A DNA stretch of 64,000 nt from UBA987 sp002292105. GTDB lineage: Bacteria; Bacteroidota; Bacteroidia; NS11-12g; UBA9320. Each line of letters starts with the position of its first letter. The first letter of the stretch is position 1. Where the stretch lies: positions 496,001 through 560,000 of the forward strand of contig OX044357.1 in assembly GCA_943846675.1 (NCBI GenBank), in the 5' to 3' direction. The notes beneath the pieces are model-generated. The model saw nothing but the letters and a program-made list of their open reading frames with translations, was not told the origin of the DNA and ran no database searches. Below, in pieces: positions 9,877-20,097 of this stretch. The translations under genes were made by a program, and so were the position numbers.

Positions 9877-10746
9877 ATGAGCGTTTTAGTCAACAAAGAC
9901 TCAAAGATTATTGTTCAAGGTTTCACTGGAGGCGAAGGAACTTTCCACGCTGGTCAGATGATTGAATACGGCACTCAGGTTGTGGGTGGTGTAACACCAG
10001 GAAAAGGTGGTCAAATACACCTAGACAAACCTGTTTTCAATACGGTTGCAGAGGCAGTCAGCATTACAGGCGCCGATGTAAGTATCATCTTTGTTCCACC
10101 TGCTTTTGCAGCAGATGCAATAATGGAAGCAGCGGATGCTGGTATCAAGGTTATCGTTTGTATCACTGAAGGAATTCCAACGAAAGACATGATTACGGTT
10201 AAGGCTTATTTAAGCGACAAGGACTGTAGAATGGTTGGACCAAATTGTCCTGGAGTGATGACTGCAGGAGAAGCCAAAGTTGGTATTATGCCAGGGTTTA
10301 TTTTTAAGCCAGGAAGAATAGGCATCGTTTCCAAATCAGGAACATTGACCTATGAAGCAGTTGATCAAATCACTAAAGCTGGGTTAGGTCAATCTACAGC
10401 TATCGGCATTGGTGGTGATCCAATTATTGGGACGTCTACCAAAGAAGCTGTTGAATTATTAATGAATGATCCTGAAACGGATGGAATCATTATGATTGGA
10501 GAGATTGGCGGAAGTATGGAAGCTGAAGCAGCGCGCTGGATAAAAGAAAACGGAACCAAGCCTGTAGTTGGGTTTATTGCTGGCGAAACTGCGCCTAAGG
10601 GACGTAGAATGGGTCATGCAGGAGCTATTGTAGGAGGAAAGGATGATACGGCCGCAGCTAAGAAAGCGATAATGCGGGATTGTGGTATTCACGTGGTGGA
10701 TTCACCTGCTCATATCGGTATAAAAATGGCTGAGGTGCTTAGTTAG
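9877..10746 (+). CDS. sucD: Succinate-CoA ligase (ADP-forming) subunit alpha
   Basis: The 289-residue product is full length for SucD. It carries the N-terminal CoA-binding Rossmann fold (VQGFTGGEGTFHA), the GPNCPGVMT segment, and GHAGAIVGG with the phosphorylated histidine at about residue 247. With SucC it converts succinyl-CoA, ADP and phosphate to succinate, CoA and ATP in the TCA cycle. SucC is not in the window. The gene stands alone among T9SS cargo genes. It has its own candidate promoter box 23 bases upstream and a strong terminator 25 bases downstream, so it is a separate transcription unit. Confidence 0.96.
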   Translation: MSVLVNKDSKIIVQGFTGGEGTFHAGQMIEYGTQVVGGVTPGKGGQIHLDKPVFNTVAEAVSITGADVSIIFVPPAFAADAIMEAADAGIKVIVCITEGIPTKDMITVKAYLSDKDCRMVGPNCPGVMTAGEAKVGIMPGFIFKPGRIGIVSKSGTLTYEAVDQITKAGLGQSTAIGIGGDPIIGTSTKEAVELLMNDPETDGIIMIGEIGGSMEAEAARWIKENGTKPVVGFIAGETAPKGRRMGHAGAIVGGKDDTAAAKKAIMRDCGIHVVDSPAHIGIKMAEVLS

Positions 10747-10770
10747 GTATTATTTAGAACATATTATACA

Positions 10771-10799
10771 GCCCAACTCTCACCAGTTGGGCTTTTTTT
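10771..10799 (+). terminator. Rho-independent terminator after sucD
   Basis: A perfect eight-base-pair GC-rich stem (GCCCAACT / AGTTGGGC) with a six-base loop is followed by seven Ts. It begins 25 bases after the sucD stop codon. Confidence 0.93.
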
Positions 10800-10864
10800 A
10801 TATTTCTGATTTATATTCGTAACAAGCTACTACCCATATCTGAAATTTACGAATATCTAATGCT

Positions 10865-13800
10865 ATGAATGAGTCGATTCAAAAGATTTTAATTGGAAGT
10901 ATACTGACAATTTGCGTCGTAGGGGGACTCTTTTTTGGATTAAATCGAATAGTAGAGGAGGTTGATGTAATGCCATCCGCCGAGTTTAAAAGAAAGGATC
11001 TAAAAGATAGGATTGATTTGGCGTTTCAACAAGAATTTGATCGAACCAAGGATCCGATAATTAATAGAGTTCCACGAGAACGCCTTCTAGATGCATATGA
11101 GGTAATAAGAGAACAAGAAGCCAGACAAGGTAAAGCTGCAATTAGTGGAATTACATGGTCTGAACGTGGACCAAACAATGTAGGTGGACGTAATCGCGTA
11201 ATCATGTTTGATGCGTCTGATGTGACTAACAAAACAGTTTTTGTTGGCTCTGTGGCTGGAGGGTTATGGAAGACAACAAATATTTACGCGAGTCAGGTTG
11301 AATGGACGCCGGTTAACGACTTTTTTAGCAATATGGCTGTAACGTCTTTAGCCCAAGACCCAACAAACCCGGCCATAATGTATTTTGGGACTGGGGAGGG
11401 TTATTTTAACTCTGATGCGGTACAAGGAGATGGAATTTGGAAAAGTACAGACACGGGTTCGACCTGGTCTCAGTTAGCTGCGACAACAGGTGACAATTTT
11501 TCATATGTAAATAAACTAATCGTCGATGGATCGGGCAATTTAATTGCTGGAACCAAAGGGTATTATATCAACAACGGTGGTGTTTATAGATCTACAAATG
11601 GAGGAACCTCTTTTTCCGAGGTATTAGAACGTTATACGGCCACGAGTACTGACGAGTATGACAGGTGTGCCGACATTGAGATGGCTGCAGATGGAAAAAC
11701 GTTTTATGCTTCCATGGGTATATTCACAGCAGATGGAATTTTTAAGTCATCTGATTCTGCAAAAACATGGACGAGAATCTACGATGCCGATTCAGCAGGT
11801 GAAGAAAGGATAGATCTCGTTTGTGCACCATCTAACTCGAGTTATATCTATGCCTTGGTTCAAGGCTCAGGAAGCAGTATTAAGAAAATAATGAAGTCTA
11901 CAGATGGAGGAAGTACATGGACTTCGTGTACGACTATCTCGTGGAATGATCAATGCTCTAGTGCTTCAACAGATTTTACGCGAAATCAGGCTTGGTACAA
12001 TTTGGCATCTGTGGTAGATCCAGATGATGAGGATATATTATATGTTGGAGGAATAAATTTGTTTAGGACCGATAACGGCGGAACTAGTTGGTCTCAGCTC
12101 TCATCTTGGGTAGGGTGTGGTGGTTATTCAGAAGTTCATTCTGATCACCATATATTGGTTTTCGCACCTGGTAGCTCAGACACTTTGATAAACGGGAATG
12201 ACGGTGGTGTTTATATAACGGAAAACAGTCAAGCATCGCCACCGACTTGGACTATGATAAATAATGGATTTAACGTCACACAGTTTTATGCTGGGGCCAT
12301 TCATCCCACGGCATTAAATTCTTATTTCTTAACAGGGTCACAAGATAACGGGTCACAACGTTTTCAATTTGGAGGAATTAACTCGACAGATGAGGTGACT
12401 GGAGGTGATGGTGGATATTGTCACATTGATCAGGAGGATCCAGATACCCAAATTACGGCTTATACGTATAATAATATTAGGATTTCTACAGATGGTTTTA
12501 ACACATATACCTCATACAGCAGTAGTGTAGGGAACTTTATTAATGCATCGGATTATGATAGCGATAACAAAATATTGTACTCTAGTAGTAATTCAGGCAC
12601 AATTTATCGTTGGTCTAACATAGGTGGAACACCAAGTACTAGCAATCTGTCCGTCTCGGCAATGAATAGCAGCCAGGCTTCAGCAATTCTTGTTTCACCG
12701 AACGACCCTACAACGATCTATGTCGGCACTGAGGCAGGAAGAGTAGTACGTATAACTGACGCCAATGGAAGCCATACAGGTACAAATATCTCTACTGGTC
12801 TACCTTCAAGTGTTACAGTTTCGTCTATTGCAGAAGATCCATTTGATCCGGGACACTTGCTAGCTACTTACTCAAATTATGGGACGACGAGTGTTTGGGA
12901 AACCACAGACACCGGTTCGTCATGGAGCTCAGTTGAAGGAAACCTTCCTGACATGCCAATTCGATGGGCAATCTTCAGCCCATGGGGTGGCGACAGCGCT
13001 CTACTTGCCACAGAGCTAGGTGTTTGGAGTACAACAAACTTAAATTCTGGAGGGACAACAGATTGGGCAGTAACCAATACTGGTCTTGCGAATTGCAGGG
13101 TAGATATGTTGCAGTTTCGCGAATCAGACTCGCTATTGTTAGCAGCAACACATGGTAGAGGGGTTTTTACCACTTCATATTTTTCAGAAAGGATTGTTTC
13201 ACAAATAGGATGTAAAAATATTGCATACGTTGGTGAGGAGATCAGCTTTTATGACAACTCATATGGTGCAACAAGCTGGAGTTGGGATTTCGAGAATGAC
13301 GGCAATGCCGAGTCTACGGCCCAAAATCCAACCTACACATTCGGTAAAGGCGGTTTATATACAGTGAAGTTGACAATCAATGGAACTACTTCCTCTACTA
13401 CAACTGTTCAAATTTTGCCAAATCTGGGTGTTCCTTATGCAACCTCTGATGGAGGTGATATGGAGTCTAACGCATGGCATTTTGGGGGACGAATCTTAGA
13501 AGGTGGAAGTCAATTGTGGGAGAGAGGTGGACCAAGCTCAAATACGTTTACGTCGTCTTACCACAATGGATCAAACGCCTGGGTGACCGTTTTAGATGGG
13601 GATTTGTATGAAGCAAATGTAAAGTCTGAACTGCTTAGCCCAAACTTCAACTTTTCAAGTTCTGGAACGTATACTTTAAGCTTTATTAAAAGCATGCACT
13701 ATCGATATCCTAATGCCCCATTTGCCGTCCAAGTTCACTACTCAACTGATAAAGGGAAGAACTGGGCGCGATTGGGCTCTGATACATCAACTACTGCTGG

Positions 13801-15124
13801 CACTAATTGGTACAATAGAGGTCCTAGCAGTTCTTCTCAGATTAGCAGTAGCGTTTTTGCAGATAGCATAGGATGGACTGGCAGCTACACGAAAAGTACA
13901 ACTTCGCACGATGTTTCGTTTCTATCCGGAAACGAAAACGTGTGTTTTAGAGTTTTAATTTCTCTTGATGCTGGATGGAGTGGAGGTTATAATCGTGATG
14001 GATTTTTAGTGGATGATTTTGCAATTAGCAGCAACACGACAACGACAGCTATAAGTGGTGCAGGAATAGAAACAATGGCATTTACAAAGATCTTAGACCT
14101 TCCAGCGAATGATTCTGCGCATTATTACTCGTCTTCTGGCAAATTAATTGCATCTATATGGAATGAAAGTGCCCACAATTTTGGGGCAACGACCGTTGAA
14201 ATTGATGGGACAGGAACAGGTACTCAAGATTTTGATACCAATACCCTAGCAGAAAACAAGATATTCTCAAAAACAATCAAGATTACGCCTACCACAAACA
14301 ACACTTCTGCTACAGTTAAAATAGCTATGTACTATACCAATGCAGAATTGGCCGGTTGGAAATCCGGTTCAGGGGAATTTGCAAAGGATGTACAACTCTT
14401 TAAAACGACCAATGCAATAGGTAGTAGTACCGTTGCACAAGGCACACTGCCCTCTGTAACGACCACAGATTCTGTTTTTAACGGTGATGACCTATGCGTC
14501 ATTGGTACGTTCTCAAATGGTTTTTCCGGAGTTGGCGGCGGAGGTGGAGCGAATGGGGGAAGTGGGCCACTTCCCGTTAGTTTGCTTGACTTCTCAGGAA
14601 CGAGATTCGCCGAACAAGTGCATCTTCATTGGAGCACGGCTTCTGAATTAGACAATGACAGATTCATTGTTCAAAGATCAATTAGTGGTTTACAATTCGA
14701 AGAAATAGGTTCTGTCGGTGGAGCAGGGAATTCTCAATCAAAAATAGACTACCAGTATATCGACACAAGCTCAATTGTTTCATCATCCAATACTCTTTGT
14801 TATAGATTAAAGCAGGTTGATTTTAACGGTTCTTCGGAACTATCACCAGTTATATGTTTAAAGGCAGATAATGCGGTGAAAGAAATACGAATTGGGCCAA
14901 ATCCATTCAATACCTTTATTGAATTGACTATAAATCCTTGGACTCCATACGTTTACGATTTACATGTTTATGATGTAGAAGGCAACATCGTTTATAGGCA
15001 GGAGAAGCTAAATGACGGGTCGCAACAAATTGATTTATCTGCGCTAAGCGATGGGCTATACTTTGTAGCGATAATCCGAGATGGCCAGCGTATTGTGGTC
15101 AAGAAGATAATCAAGCATCTGTAA
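10865..15124 (+). CDS. Giant BNR/sortilin-type propeller protein with PKD domain and T9SS type A sorting domain
   Basis: The 1419-residue product has an N-terminal hydrophobic segment (about 8-25) acting as signal. BNR/Asp-box-like repeats (STDTGSTW, STDGGSTW, RTDNGGTSW, TTDTGSSW) lie from about residue 100 to 770, the layout of VPS10/sortilin-like or photosystem-stability-factor-like propellers. GGLWKTTN near 132 starts the first blade. One PKD-like domain (WDFENDG) lies near 807 and is followed by a beta-rich region. A proline-valine linker (GPLPVSLLDF) near 1240 precedes a fibronectin-like module common in Bacteroidota exoproteins. The end is a type A sorting domain (GPNPFNT near 1343). 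Exported surface protein is inferred; sialidase activity is not supported. Its stop codon abuts that of the converging gene. Confidence 0.83.
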   Translation: MNESIQKILIGSILTICVVGGLFFGLNRIVEEVDVMPSAEFKRKDLKDRIDLAFQQEFDRTKDPIINRVPRERLLDAYEVIREQEARQGKAAISGITWSERGPNNVGGRNRVIMFDASDVTNKTVFVGSVAGGLWKTTNIYASQVEWTPVNDFFSNMAVTSLAQDPTNPAIMYFGTGEGYFNSDAVQGDGIWKSTDTGSTWSQLAATTGDNFSYVNKLIVDGSGNLIAGTKGYYINNGGVYRSTNGGTSFSEVLERYTATSTDEYDRCADIEMAADGKTFYASMGIFTADGIFKSSDSAKTWTRIYDADSAGEERIDLVCAPSNSSYIYALVQGSGSSIKKIMKSTDGGSTWTSCTTISWNDQCSSASTDFTRNQAWYNLASVVDPDDEDILYVGGINLFRTDNGGTSWSQLSSWVGCGGYSEVHSDHHILVFAPGSSDTLINGNDGGVYITENSQASPPTWTMINNGFNVTQFYAGAIHPTALNSYFLTGSQDNGSQRFQFGGINSTDEVTGGDGGYCHIDQEDPDTQITAYTYNNIRISTDGFNTYTSYSSSVGNFINASDYDSDNKILYSSSNSGTIYRWSNIGGTPSTSNLSVSAMNSSQASAILVSPNDPTTIYVGTEAGRVVRITDANGSHTGTNISTGLPSSVTVSSIAEDPFDPGHLLATYSNYGTTSVWETTDTGSSWSSVEGNLPDMPIRWAIFSPWGGDSALLATELGVWSTTNLNSGGTTDWAVTNTGLANCRVDMLQFRESDSLLLAATHGRGVFTTSYFSERIVSQIGCKNIAYVGEEISFYDNSYGATSWSWDFENDGNAESTAQNPTYTFGKGGLYTVKLTINGTTSSTTTVQILPNLGVPYATSDGGDMESNAWHFGGRILEGGSQLWERGGPSSNTFTSSYHNGSNAWVTVLDGDLYEANVKSELLSPNFNFSSSGTYTLSFIKSMHYRYPNAPFAVQVHYSTDKGKNWARLGSDTSTTAGTNWYNRGPSSSSQISSSVFADSIGWTGSYTKSTTSHDVSFLSGNENVCFRVLISLDAGWSGGYNRDGFLVDDFAISSNTTTTAISGAGIETMAFTKILDLPANDSAHYYSSSGKLIASIWNESAHNFGATTVEIDGTGTGTQDFDTNTLAENKIFSKTIKITPTTNNTSATVKIAMYYTNAELAGWKSGSGEFAKDVQLFKTTNAIGSSTVAQGTLPSVTTTDSVFNGDDLCVIGTFSNGFSGVGGGGGANGGSGPLPVSLLDFSGTRFAEQVHLHWSTASELDNDRFIVQRSISGLQFEEIGSVGGAGNSQSKIDYQYIDTSSIVSSSNTLCYRLKQVDFNGSSELSPVICLKADNAVKEIRIGPNPFNTFIELTINPWTPYVYDLHVYDVEGNIVYRQEKLNDGSQQIDLSALSDGLYFVAIIRDGQRIVVKKIIKHL

Positions 15125-18100
15125 CTAATCTCTAATCAAGGTTACTGTACCAGACTTTTTATCCTTTCTGAGCGGTTCAGTTTGGTCTTGGCCAAATTTA
15201 CCCTCTACCACTTCGAGAATATAGAAATAAGTGCCAGCTGGATGCAGTGATGTAGAATTGTCAACGGTCCCGTCCCAACACTGCTTCATATCTTCTGTTT
15301 TAAAAACCAATTCACCCCATCGATTGTAAATCCATAGCTTGAATTCATCGCATCCATCTAAGTAACCATCAATACAATAGGTATTGTTGGCGGCATCACC
15401 ATTTGGTGTAAATACGTTAGGAACAAATATGTCTCTTTGGGCTGCATTGGCCGTTGAAATTTGTTTCGTGATAGAGTCAGAACAAAGCGTTCCTTCATTC
15501 ACTACTAAGGTTACGGTGTTGATGCTGCTCGGCTCATAGGTTCTTTTGAATTTTTTTTCTAACTCGGTACTTCCGTCATCCAACTTCCAAATAAAAGTGA
15601 GTGCATCTTCTGATGTCATTTCGAACGAAGCTTCAAAAGTGCATGGATCCAAGGTGAAGGTAAAATCAGCCTTAGATTGACCAAGTACCTCAACTTTTCT
15701 TCTGAAAACATCTGAGATGTTACATGTATTGGAGTCAATAACAGTTAAAACGATTTCATAAACGCCAGGCTGTTCGTAGGTATGCGTTGGGTTAAGTGTC
15801 GTCGAGTCTAGTGTTCCATCACCAAAATCCCAATAAAACTTCTGGGCAATATCACTTCTGTTGTCGAAATTTACACGCAGAGGTTGGCAACCAATTATCG
15901 GAGAAGGAACGAAATAGGCGTCGACATCTGTTTTAATCTGTAAGTCAATTTTAAAACTAGCATTACTACACCTAGGGCTAAGATTTTTTGTAAAAGCAGC
16001 ATTTGGTGTTACAGGGAAATCTTGATGACCAGGGTTTCCTGGGTCTGGGCAACTTGAACAAACGGATTGATACACAACACCTTTTTTGTCAAAACGACTC
16101 GTACCACCATCGACATGATCATCGGTGGTATCACCGCCAAAGTACGTGGCGTAAAGCAACCCTTCCGCGTCTTTGTCCAGCACCAATAAATAGAAGTCAT
16201 TACCGTCTGTCGTTTTTTGTACGGCATTCCCAGATGTTTCTAAGTCCACCGTAGAGCCAGGATTTAAATTTGGGTCTACATCGCTTCCCCAACCGCTTAC
16301 GTAAATATGTTCGCAGTTATCAACCAAAAAGGCACTTGGAGAAATATCAATCTCGTTGGTACGACTGCCAAATGACGTTTGCCATTTGATTGTACTCAAG
16401 CCAGTATCCAACTTAGCAATAAACTGGCCCTTGTTTGCTGAACCGTATATCGTTGATGAAGATGGGGCGATATTCCCGTTTGTCTGTCCCGTTACAAATA
16501 CGTCTCCCTGGTCATTTAAATCAATGAAATAAACTTGGTCGTATTGAGGTGTGCCCCAGTACGTCATTTCTTTGAGCGTATGGTTTTTGCGATCAAGTGC
16601 CGCAACGTATCCATCCACTTTGCCTAGGTAATCTTCATGAATGGTATTTGTAGTGGTTTTTAAATCGTTGCTTGAAGTGCCTCCACCCACATAAACAGTG
16701 CTGTCCAGATCGACCTTCACACTAAATAATGCGTCTTGAGCGCCACCCCCTAAAAAGGTAGACCATTTGAGTTCCGACAAATCAGAATTTAACTGAAGCA
16801 AGCACCCTTCTTGAAACTTTATTGAGGTATCAACGGCATCAACCAGTGGGAAATCAGTCGATTTTGTACAGGTCGCTATGAAGATATCTTGTGTTTCATC
16901 TGGGATGATGTCGCCTCTAAAATCATCAGCATAATTATGCCGTAGCGAACTATTAGAATTTAAACCGTCCGCATCTGTTCCTCCCACGTAAGTGGAACCT
17001 AATAACGTCGTTCCGTCTTCAGAAATTTTGGTTACAATGATGTCGCCAACACCATTATAGGTAGTGTCGTAACCGGTAATAGTTGTCGGAAAATCCTCTG
17101 AAAACGAAGTGCCCAGGATATATAAGTCGTCGTCTTGATTAACAACCAAACTGTGTGGGTATTCGTTTTGGAATCCACCAACATAGGTCGCCCATAATAA
17201 ACTTGTACCTGCAGAATCATATTTGCTTATGGTGATATCACAAGGCAAGCCTGCTGCAGGAACACCAGATCCACCTCCGCCATAGTCTTTTTGAATTGCC
17301 CCAGCCGTTACAGGGTAGTTTCCTTGATTGCCATCTGTAATCCCTCCAGCGTATAAATTGCTTTTGGAGTCATAGGTTGCTGTAAATCCAAAGTTATCGC
17401 CACGAGAACCAGAATAGGTGGAAAAAATTAATGCCGGATCTATAACGAAGCCACCTGATGTCGGGTGTAATTCATCTTCTGGATAGGCATATACCTCATA
17501 AGACAACACATTATCTTCAAGTTTGAATCTACAGTAAGGACCGTTGCTTGACGCCACCTCTTCGATTGCGGATGAAGCGCGGTCAATAATGGGCGGAGTT
17601 TCGGTCAATACACCGCAACTTGTAGCGATGTACAAACTGTCGTTTTGAATCTGAATCGAATCCGCTCCGTTGATTTCTAACTTTATGTCTTCCGCACTGC
17701 CATTTGCCAGAACACGCCAATCATATTTTAGAAAGCCATTGGCGTCGGTATAAAAATCCAACAGTATGTTGTCATATAAACCATCATATAGAATATGTTC
17801 AAAAGACTTTACATGTGATTGCCACTTATTAGGGTCAGCGCCAATGAAGTAATTGTTGTACGACGAAATGGTGTCAAACCCCATAACGCGTGCTGATGTG
17901 TCAGATCCAATAAACGAAACTTTGATGCTATGGGATCGCTGCGTCACTAATTTTGGTGGCCCCATAAAGCTATGTTCATGCATCAGCTCCATTAACTCGG
18001 CTTTGTCTTTTTGGTTCTCAAACAAGTATGTAAATCCGGTCTTTTCTAAGAATAGATACCCATTGGGTAGTTTGCACCGGTATAAAACGGCGTCGTGGAA

Positions 18101-18229
18101 TTGCCCTTTGTTTTCTTCAAAACGGAATGGTTCACCTGAGCGCGGTTGGTGCATAATAGTACCATAGCCCGATTGAAACATCGCCACATAAAATAGTGTT
18201 GTAATAAAAAGCTGAAATCTTAAGTTCAT
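15125..18229 (-). CDS. DUF7948/SBBP-repeat protein with PKD domain and CHU_C (T9SS type B) C-terminus
   Basis: I place the start at ATG 18229, not TTG 18244, because it gives a normal signal peptide and the TTG lies inside a promoter-like box. The product has about 1034 residues. It begins with the DUF7948 motif FRFEENKGQ near residue 33 (secreted proteins whose SBBP repeats form a beta-propeller). Repeats of the type STYVGGTDADG, STFLGGGAQDA and ATYFGGDTTDD follow through about residue 730. A PKD domain has WDFGDGTLD near residue 800. The CHU_C domain starts near 935 (VFTPNGDAAN, IYNRWGELVFKT, WDGTVDNS). It is a T9SS-exported surface protein of unknown role. Its stop codon directly abuts that of the BNR giant on the other strand. 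Confidence 0.84.
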   Translation of the reverse strand: MNLRFQLFITTLFYVAMFQSGYGTIMHQPRSGEPFRFEENKGQFHDAVLYRCKLPNGYLFLEKTGFTYLFENQKDKAELMELMHEHSFMGPPKLVTQRSHSIKVSFIGSDTSARVMGFDTISSYNNYFIGADPNKWQSHVKSFEHILYDGLYDNILLDFYTDANGFLKYDWRVLANGSAEDIKLEINGADSIQIQNDSLYIATSCGVLTETPPIIDRASSAIEEVASSNGPYCRFKLEDNVLSYEVYAYPEDELHPTSGGFVIDPALIFSTYSGSRGDNFGFTATYDSKSNLYAGGITDGNQGNYPVTAGAIQKDYGGGGSGVPAAGLPCDITISKYDSAGTSLLWATYVGGFQNEYPHSLVVNQDDDLYILGTSFSEDFPTTITGYDTTYNGVGDIIVTKISEDGTTLLGSTYVGGTDADGLNSNSSLRHNYADDFRGDIIPDETQDIFIATCTKSTDFPLVDAVDTSIKFQEGCLLQLNSDLSELKWSTFLGGGAQDALFSVKVDLDSTVYVGGGTSSNDLKTTTNTIHEDYLGKVDGYVAALDRKNHTLKEMTYWGTPQYDQVYFIDLNDQGDVFVTGQTNGNIAPSSSTIYGSANKGQFIAKLDTGLSTIKWQTSFGSRTNEIDISPSAFLVDNCEHIYVSGWGSDVDPNLNPGSTVDLETSGNAVQKTTDGNDFYLLVLDKDAEGLLYATYFGGDTTDDHVDGGTSRFDKKGVVYQSVCSSCPDPGNPGHQDFPVTPNAAFTKNLSPRCSNASFKIDLQIKTDVDAYFVPSPIIGCQPLRVNFDNRSDIAQKFYWDFGDGTLDSTTLNPTHTYEQPGVYEIVLTVIDSNTCNISDVFRRKVEVLGQSKADFTFTLDPCTFEASFEMTSEDALTFIWKLDDGSTELEKKFKRTYEPSSINTVTLVVNEGTLCSDSITKQISTANAAQRDIFVPNVFTPNGDAANNTYCIDGYLDGCDEFKLWIYNRWGELVFKTEDMKQCWDGTVDNSTSLHPAGTYFYILEVVEGKFGQDQTEPLRKDKKSGTVTLIRD

Positions 18230-18241
18230 TCGCCTACTTAA

Positions 18242-18249
18242 CAAAGTTA
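18242..18249 (-). promoter_or_regulatory. Candidate -7 box for the DUF7948 gene
   Basis: On the minus strand TAACTTTG matches TAnnTTTG, with 12 bases between it and the chosen ATG at 18229. No TTTG is seen at the expected -33 spacing. Confidence 0.38.
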
Positions 18250-18328
18250 AGATTCTATTGATTTACAATACGTTGCTTTGGTTTAAAACCTTTGTCAATT
18301 CAAGTATATTCGCGGAAAATTTACATTC

Positions 18329-20047
18329 ATGGCTTTAAACGAACAACAGGTTCAACGGCGAGAGTCCCTCGCTAAATTGCGCGACTTGGGAATCGACCCA
18401 TATCCGGCAGAAGAATTTCCAGTAACTGCGTCGTCTGTTGAACTCAAAAAACAGTTCGAAGCCAATCCTGAAAACCAACTTTCGGTTTCGTTTGCAGGCC
18501 GTATTATGGTGCGTCGAATCATGGGAAAGGCAAGTTTTGCTGAGTTGCAAGACGAATCTGGCAGAATCCAGGCATATTTTAACCGAGATGAAATCTGTCC
18601 TGGGGAGGATAAATCGATGTACAACGAGGTGTTTAAACGACATCTTGATATCGGGGATATCATTGGGGTTTCTGGTCATATGTTCCAAACACAAACGGGT
18701 GAAACTTCTATACATGTAACAGAATACAAAATATTATGTAAGTCGTTGAATCCTCTACCAATGCCAAAGGAAGTTGACGGAAAGGTGTTTGACGCTTTTA
18801 CTGATCCTGAAGCGCGCTATAGAATGCGTTATGTGGATTTACTCGTTAATCCTCAAGTTAAAAAGACCTTTATCGCACGATCGAAAGCAATCCGTTCGAT
18901 GCGAAACTTTTTGGAAAACAAAGGCTACCTAGAGGTGGAAACGCCGATACTTCAGTCAATTCCTGGCGGAGCCGCAGCGCGTCCGTTTATCACACATCAC
19001 AATGCTTTAGACATTCCTTTGTATTTGCGAATAGCGAATGAATTGTACCTGAAACGTCTGATTGTAGGTGGGTTTGAAGGCGTTTTCGAATTCGCAAAAG
19101 ATTTCCGTAATGAAGGAATGGATAAAACCCACAATCCAGAGTTTACCCAAATGGAGCTTTACGTGGCCTATAAGGATTACAAATGGATGATGAACACAAC
19201 AGAAGAAATGTTGCGTGCTATTTGTATAGAGGTAACAGGAAGTGATAAAATTACGTTTGGAGATACAACGATCGATTTTGGTAAGCCATTTGAGCGGTTA
19301 CCTATTTTCGAAGGAATAAAAAGATATACGGGTCACGATCTTACCGGAAAATCTGAGGATGAAGTCCGAGAAATAGCGAAAGAACTGCATGTGCCAGTTG
19401 ATGACACTATGGGCTTAGGGAAGTTGATTGATGAAATATTTGGTGAAAAATGTGAGCACCATTTAATTCAACCGACTTTTTTAATGGATTATCCAGTTGA
19501 AATGAGTCCGCTGACTAAAAAGCACAGAGATAACCCAGCGTTGACTGAACGATTTGAGCTAATCATCAATAAAAAAGAGATGGCCAATTGTTACAGTGAG
19601 TTAAACGATCCTATCGACCAACGTGAACGGTTCGAGGAACAAGCCAAATTGCTAGAAAGAGGCGATGATGAAGGAATGTTTTTAGACCAAGACTTTTTAA
19701 GAGCGCTAGAATATGGAATGCCTCCTACGTCCGGAATCGGTATTGGCATTGACAGACTTGTCATGTTATTAACGAACAATGAAAGCATTCAAGAAGTGTT
19801 ATTCTTCCCTCAAATGAGACCCGAAAAAGTAACACAGCCAGACTCGGCGGATAAATTTACGGCTATTGGTGTTCCTGAGGAATGGGTAGCGCATTTAAAG
19901 GAACTTGGTTTTATTACGGTAAACATGCTGCGAAAAGAAGACAGCGCAGGTAAACTTTCTCAAACGTTAAACGGATATAGAAAGAAAAACAAGTTAACCA
20001 TCGGAGCGCTAAGTCCACAGATGGTTGAGCAATGGCTTGAAAAATAA
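18329..20047 (+). CDS. lysS: Lysyl-tRNA synthetase, class II, with C-terminal extension
   Basis: The 572-residue enzyme charges tRNA-Lys with lysine. It has an OB-fold anticodon-binding domain in the first 150 residues and the class II core: motif 2 FRNEGMDKTHNPEFT and motif 3 GIGIGIDRLVM. The usual bacterial enzyme ends shortly after LFFPQMRPE, here near residue 498. This one continues about 70 residues (GVPEEWVAHLKELGF, VEQWLE), an extension common in Bacteroidota LysS. The gene is monocistronic, with a terminator directly after it. Confidence 0.96.
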   Translation: MALNEQQVQRRESLAKLRDLGIDPYPAEEFPVTASSVELKKQFEANPENQLSVSFAGRIMVRRIMGKASFAELQDESGRIQAYFNRDEICPGEDKSMYNEVFKRHLDIGDIIGVSGHMFQTQTGETSIHVTEYKILCKSLNPLPMPKEVDGKVFDAFTDPEARYRMRYVDLLVNPQVKKTFIARSKAIRSMRNFLENKGYLEVETPILQSIPGGAAARPFITHHNALDIPLYLRIANELYLKRLIVGGFEGVFEFAKDFRNEGMDKTHNPEFTQMELYVAYKDYKWMMNTTEEMLRAICIEVTGSDKITFGDTTIDFGKPFERLPIFEGIKRYTGHDLTGKSEDEVREIAKELHVPVDDTMGLGKLIDEIFGEKCEHHLIQPTFLMDYPVEMSPLTKKHRDNPALTERFELIINKKEMANCYSELNDPIDQRERFEEQAKLLERGDDEGMFLDQDFLRALEYGMPPTSGIGIGIDRLVMLLTNNESIQEVLFFPQMRPEKVTQPDSADKFTAIGVPEEWVAHLKELGFITVNMLRKEDSAGKLSQTLNGYRKKNKLTIGALSPQMVEQWLEK

Positions 20048-20049
20048 AA

Positions 20050-20080
20050 AAGGCACTGTTTAATACAGCGCCTTCTTTCT
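20050..20080. terminator. Terminator between lysS and the Spy-like gene
   Basis: AAGGC-A-CTGT pairs with ACAG-C-GCCTT across a TTAAT loop, with one internal mismatch. A short T-rich run follows on the plus strand and an A-rich run precedes it, so it may serve both converging genes. Confidence 0.75.
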
Positions 20081-20097
20081 GAACGAGTTAAGCCAAC

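Noticed and set aside
18335..18715. 126-codon minus-strand ORF inside lysS
   Set aside because: lysS is a complete, conserved gene in this interval and the antisense frame lacks any recognised domain.
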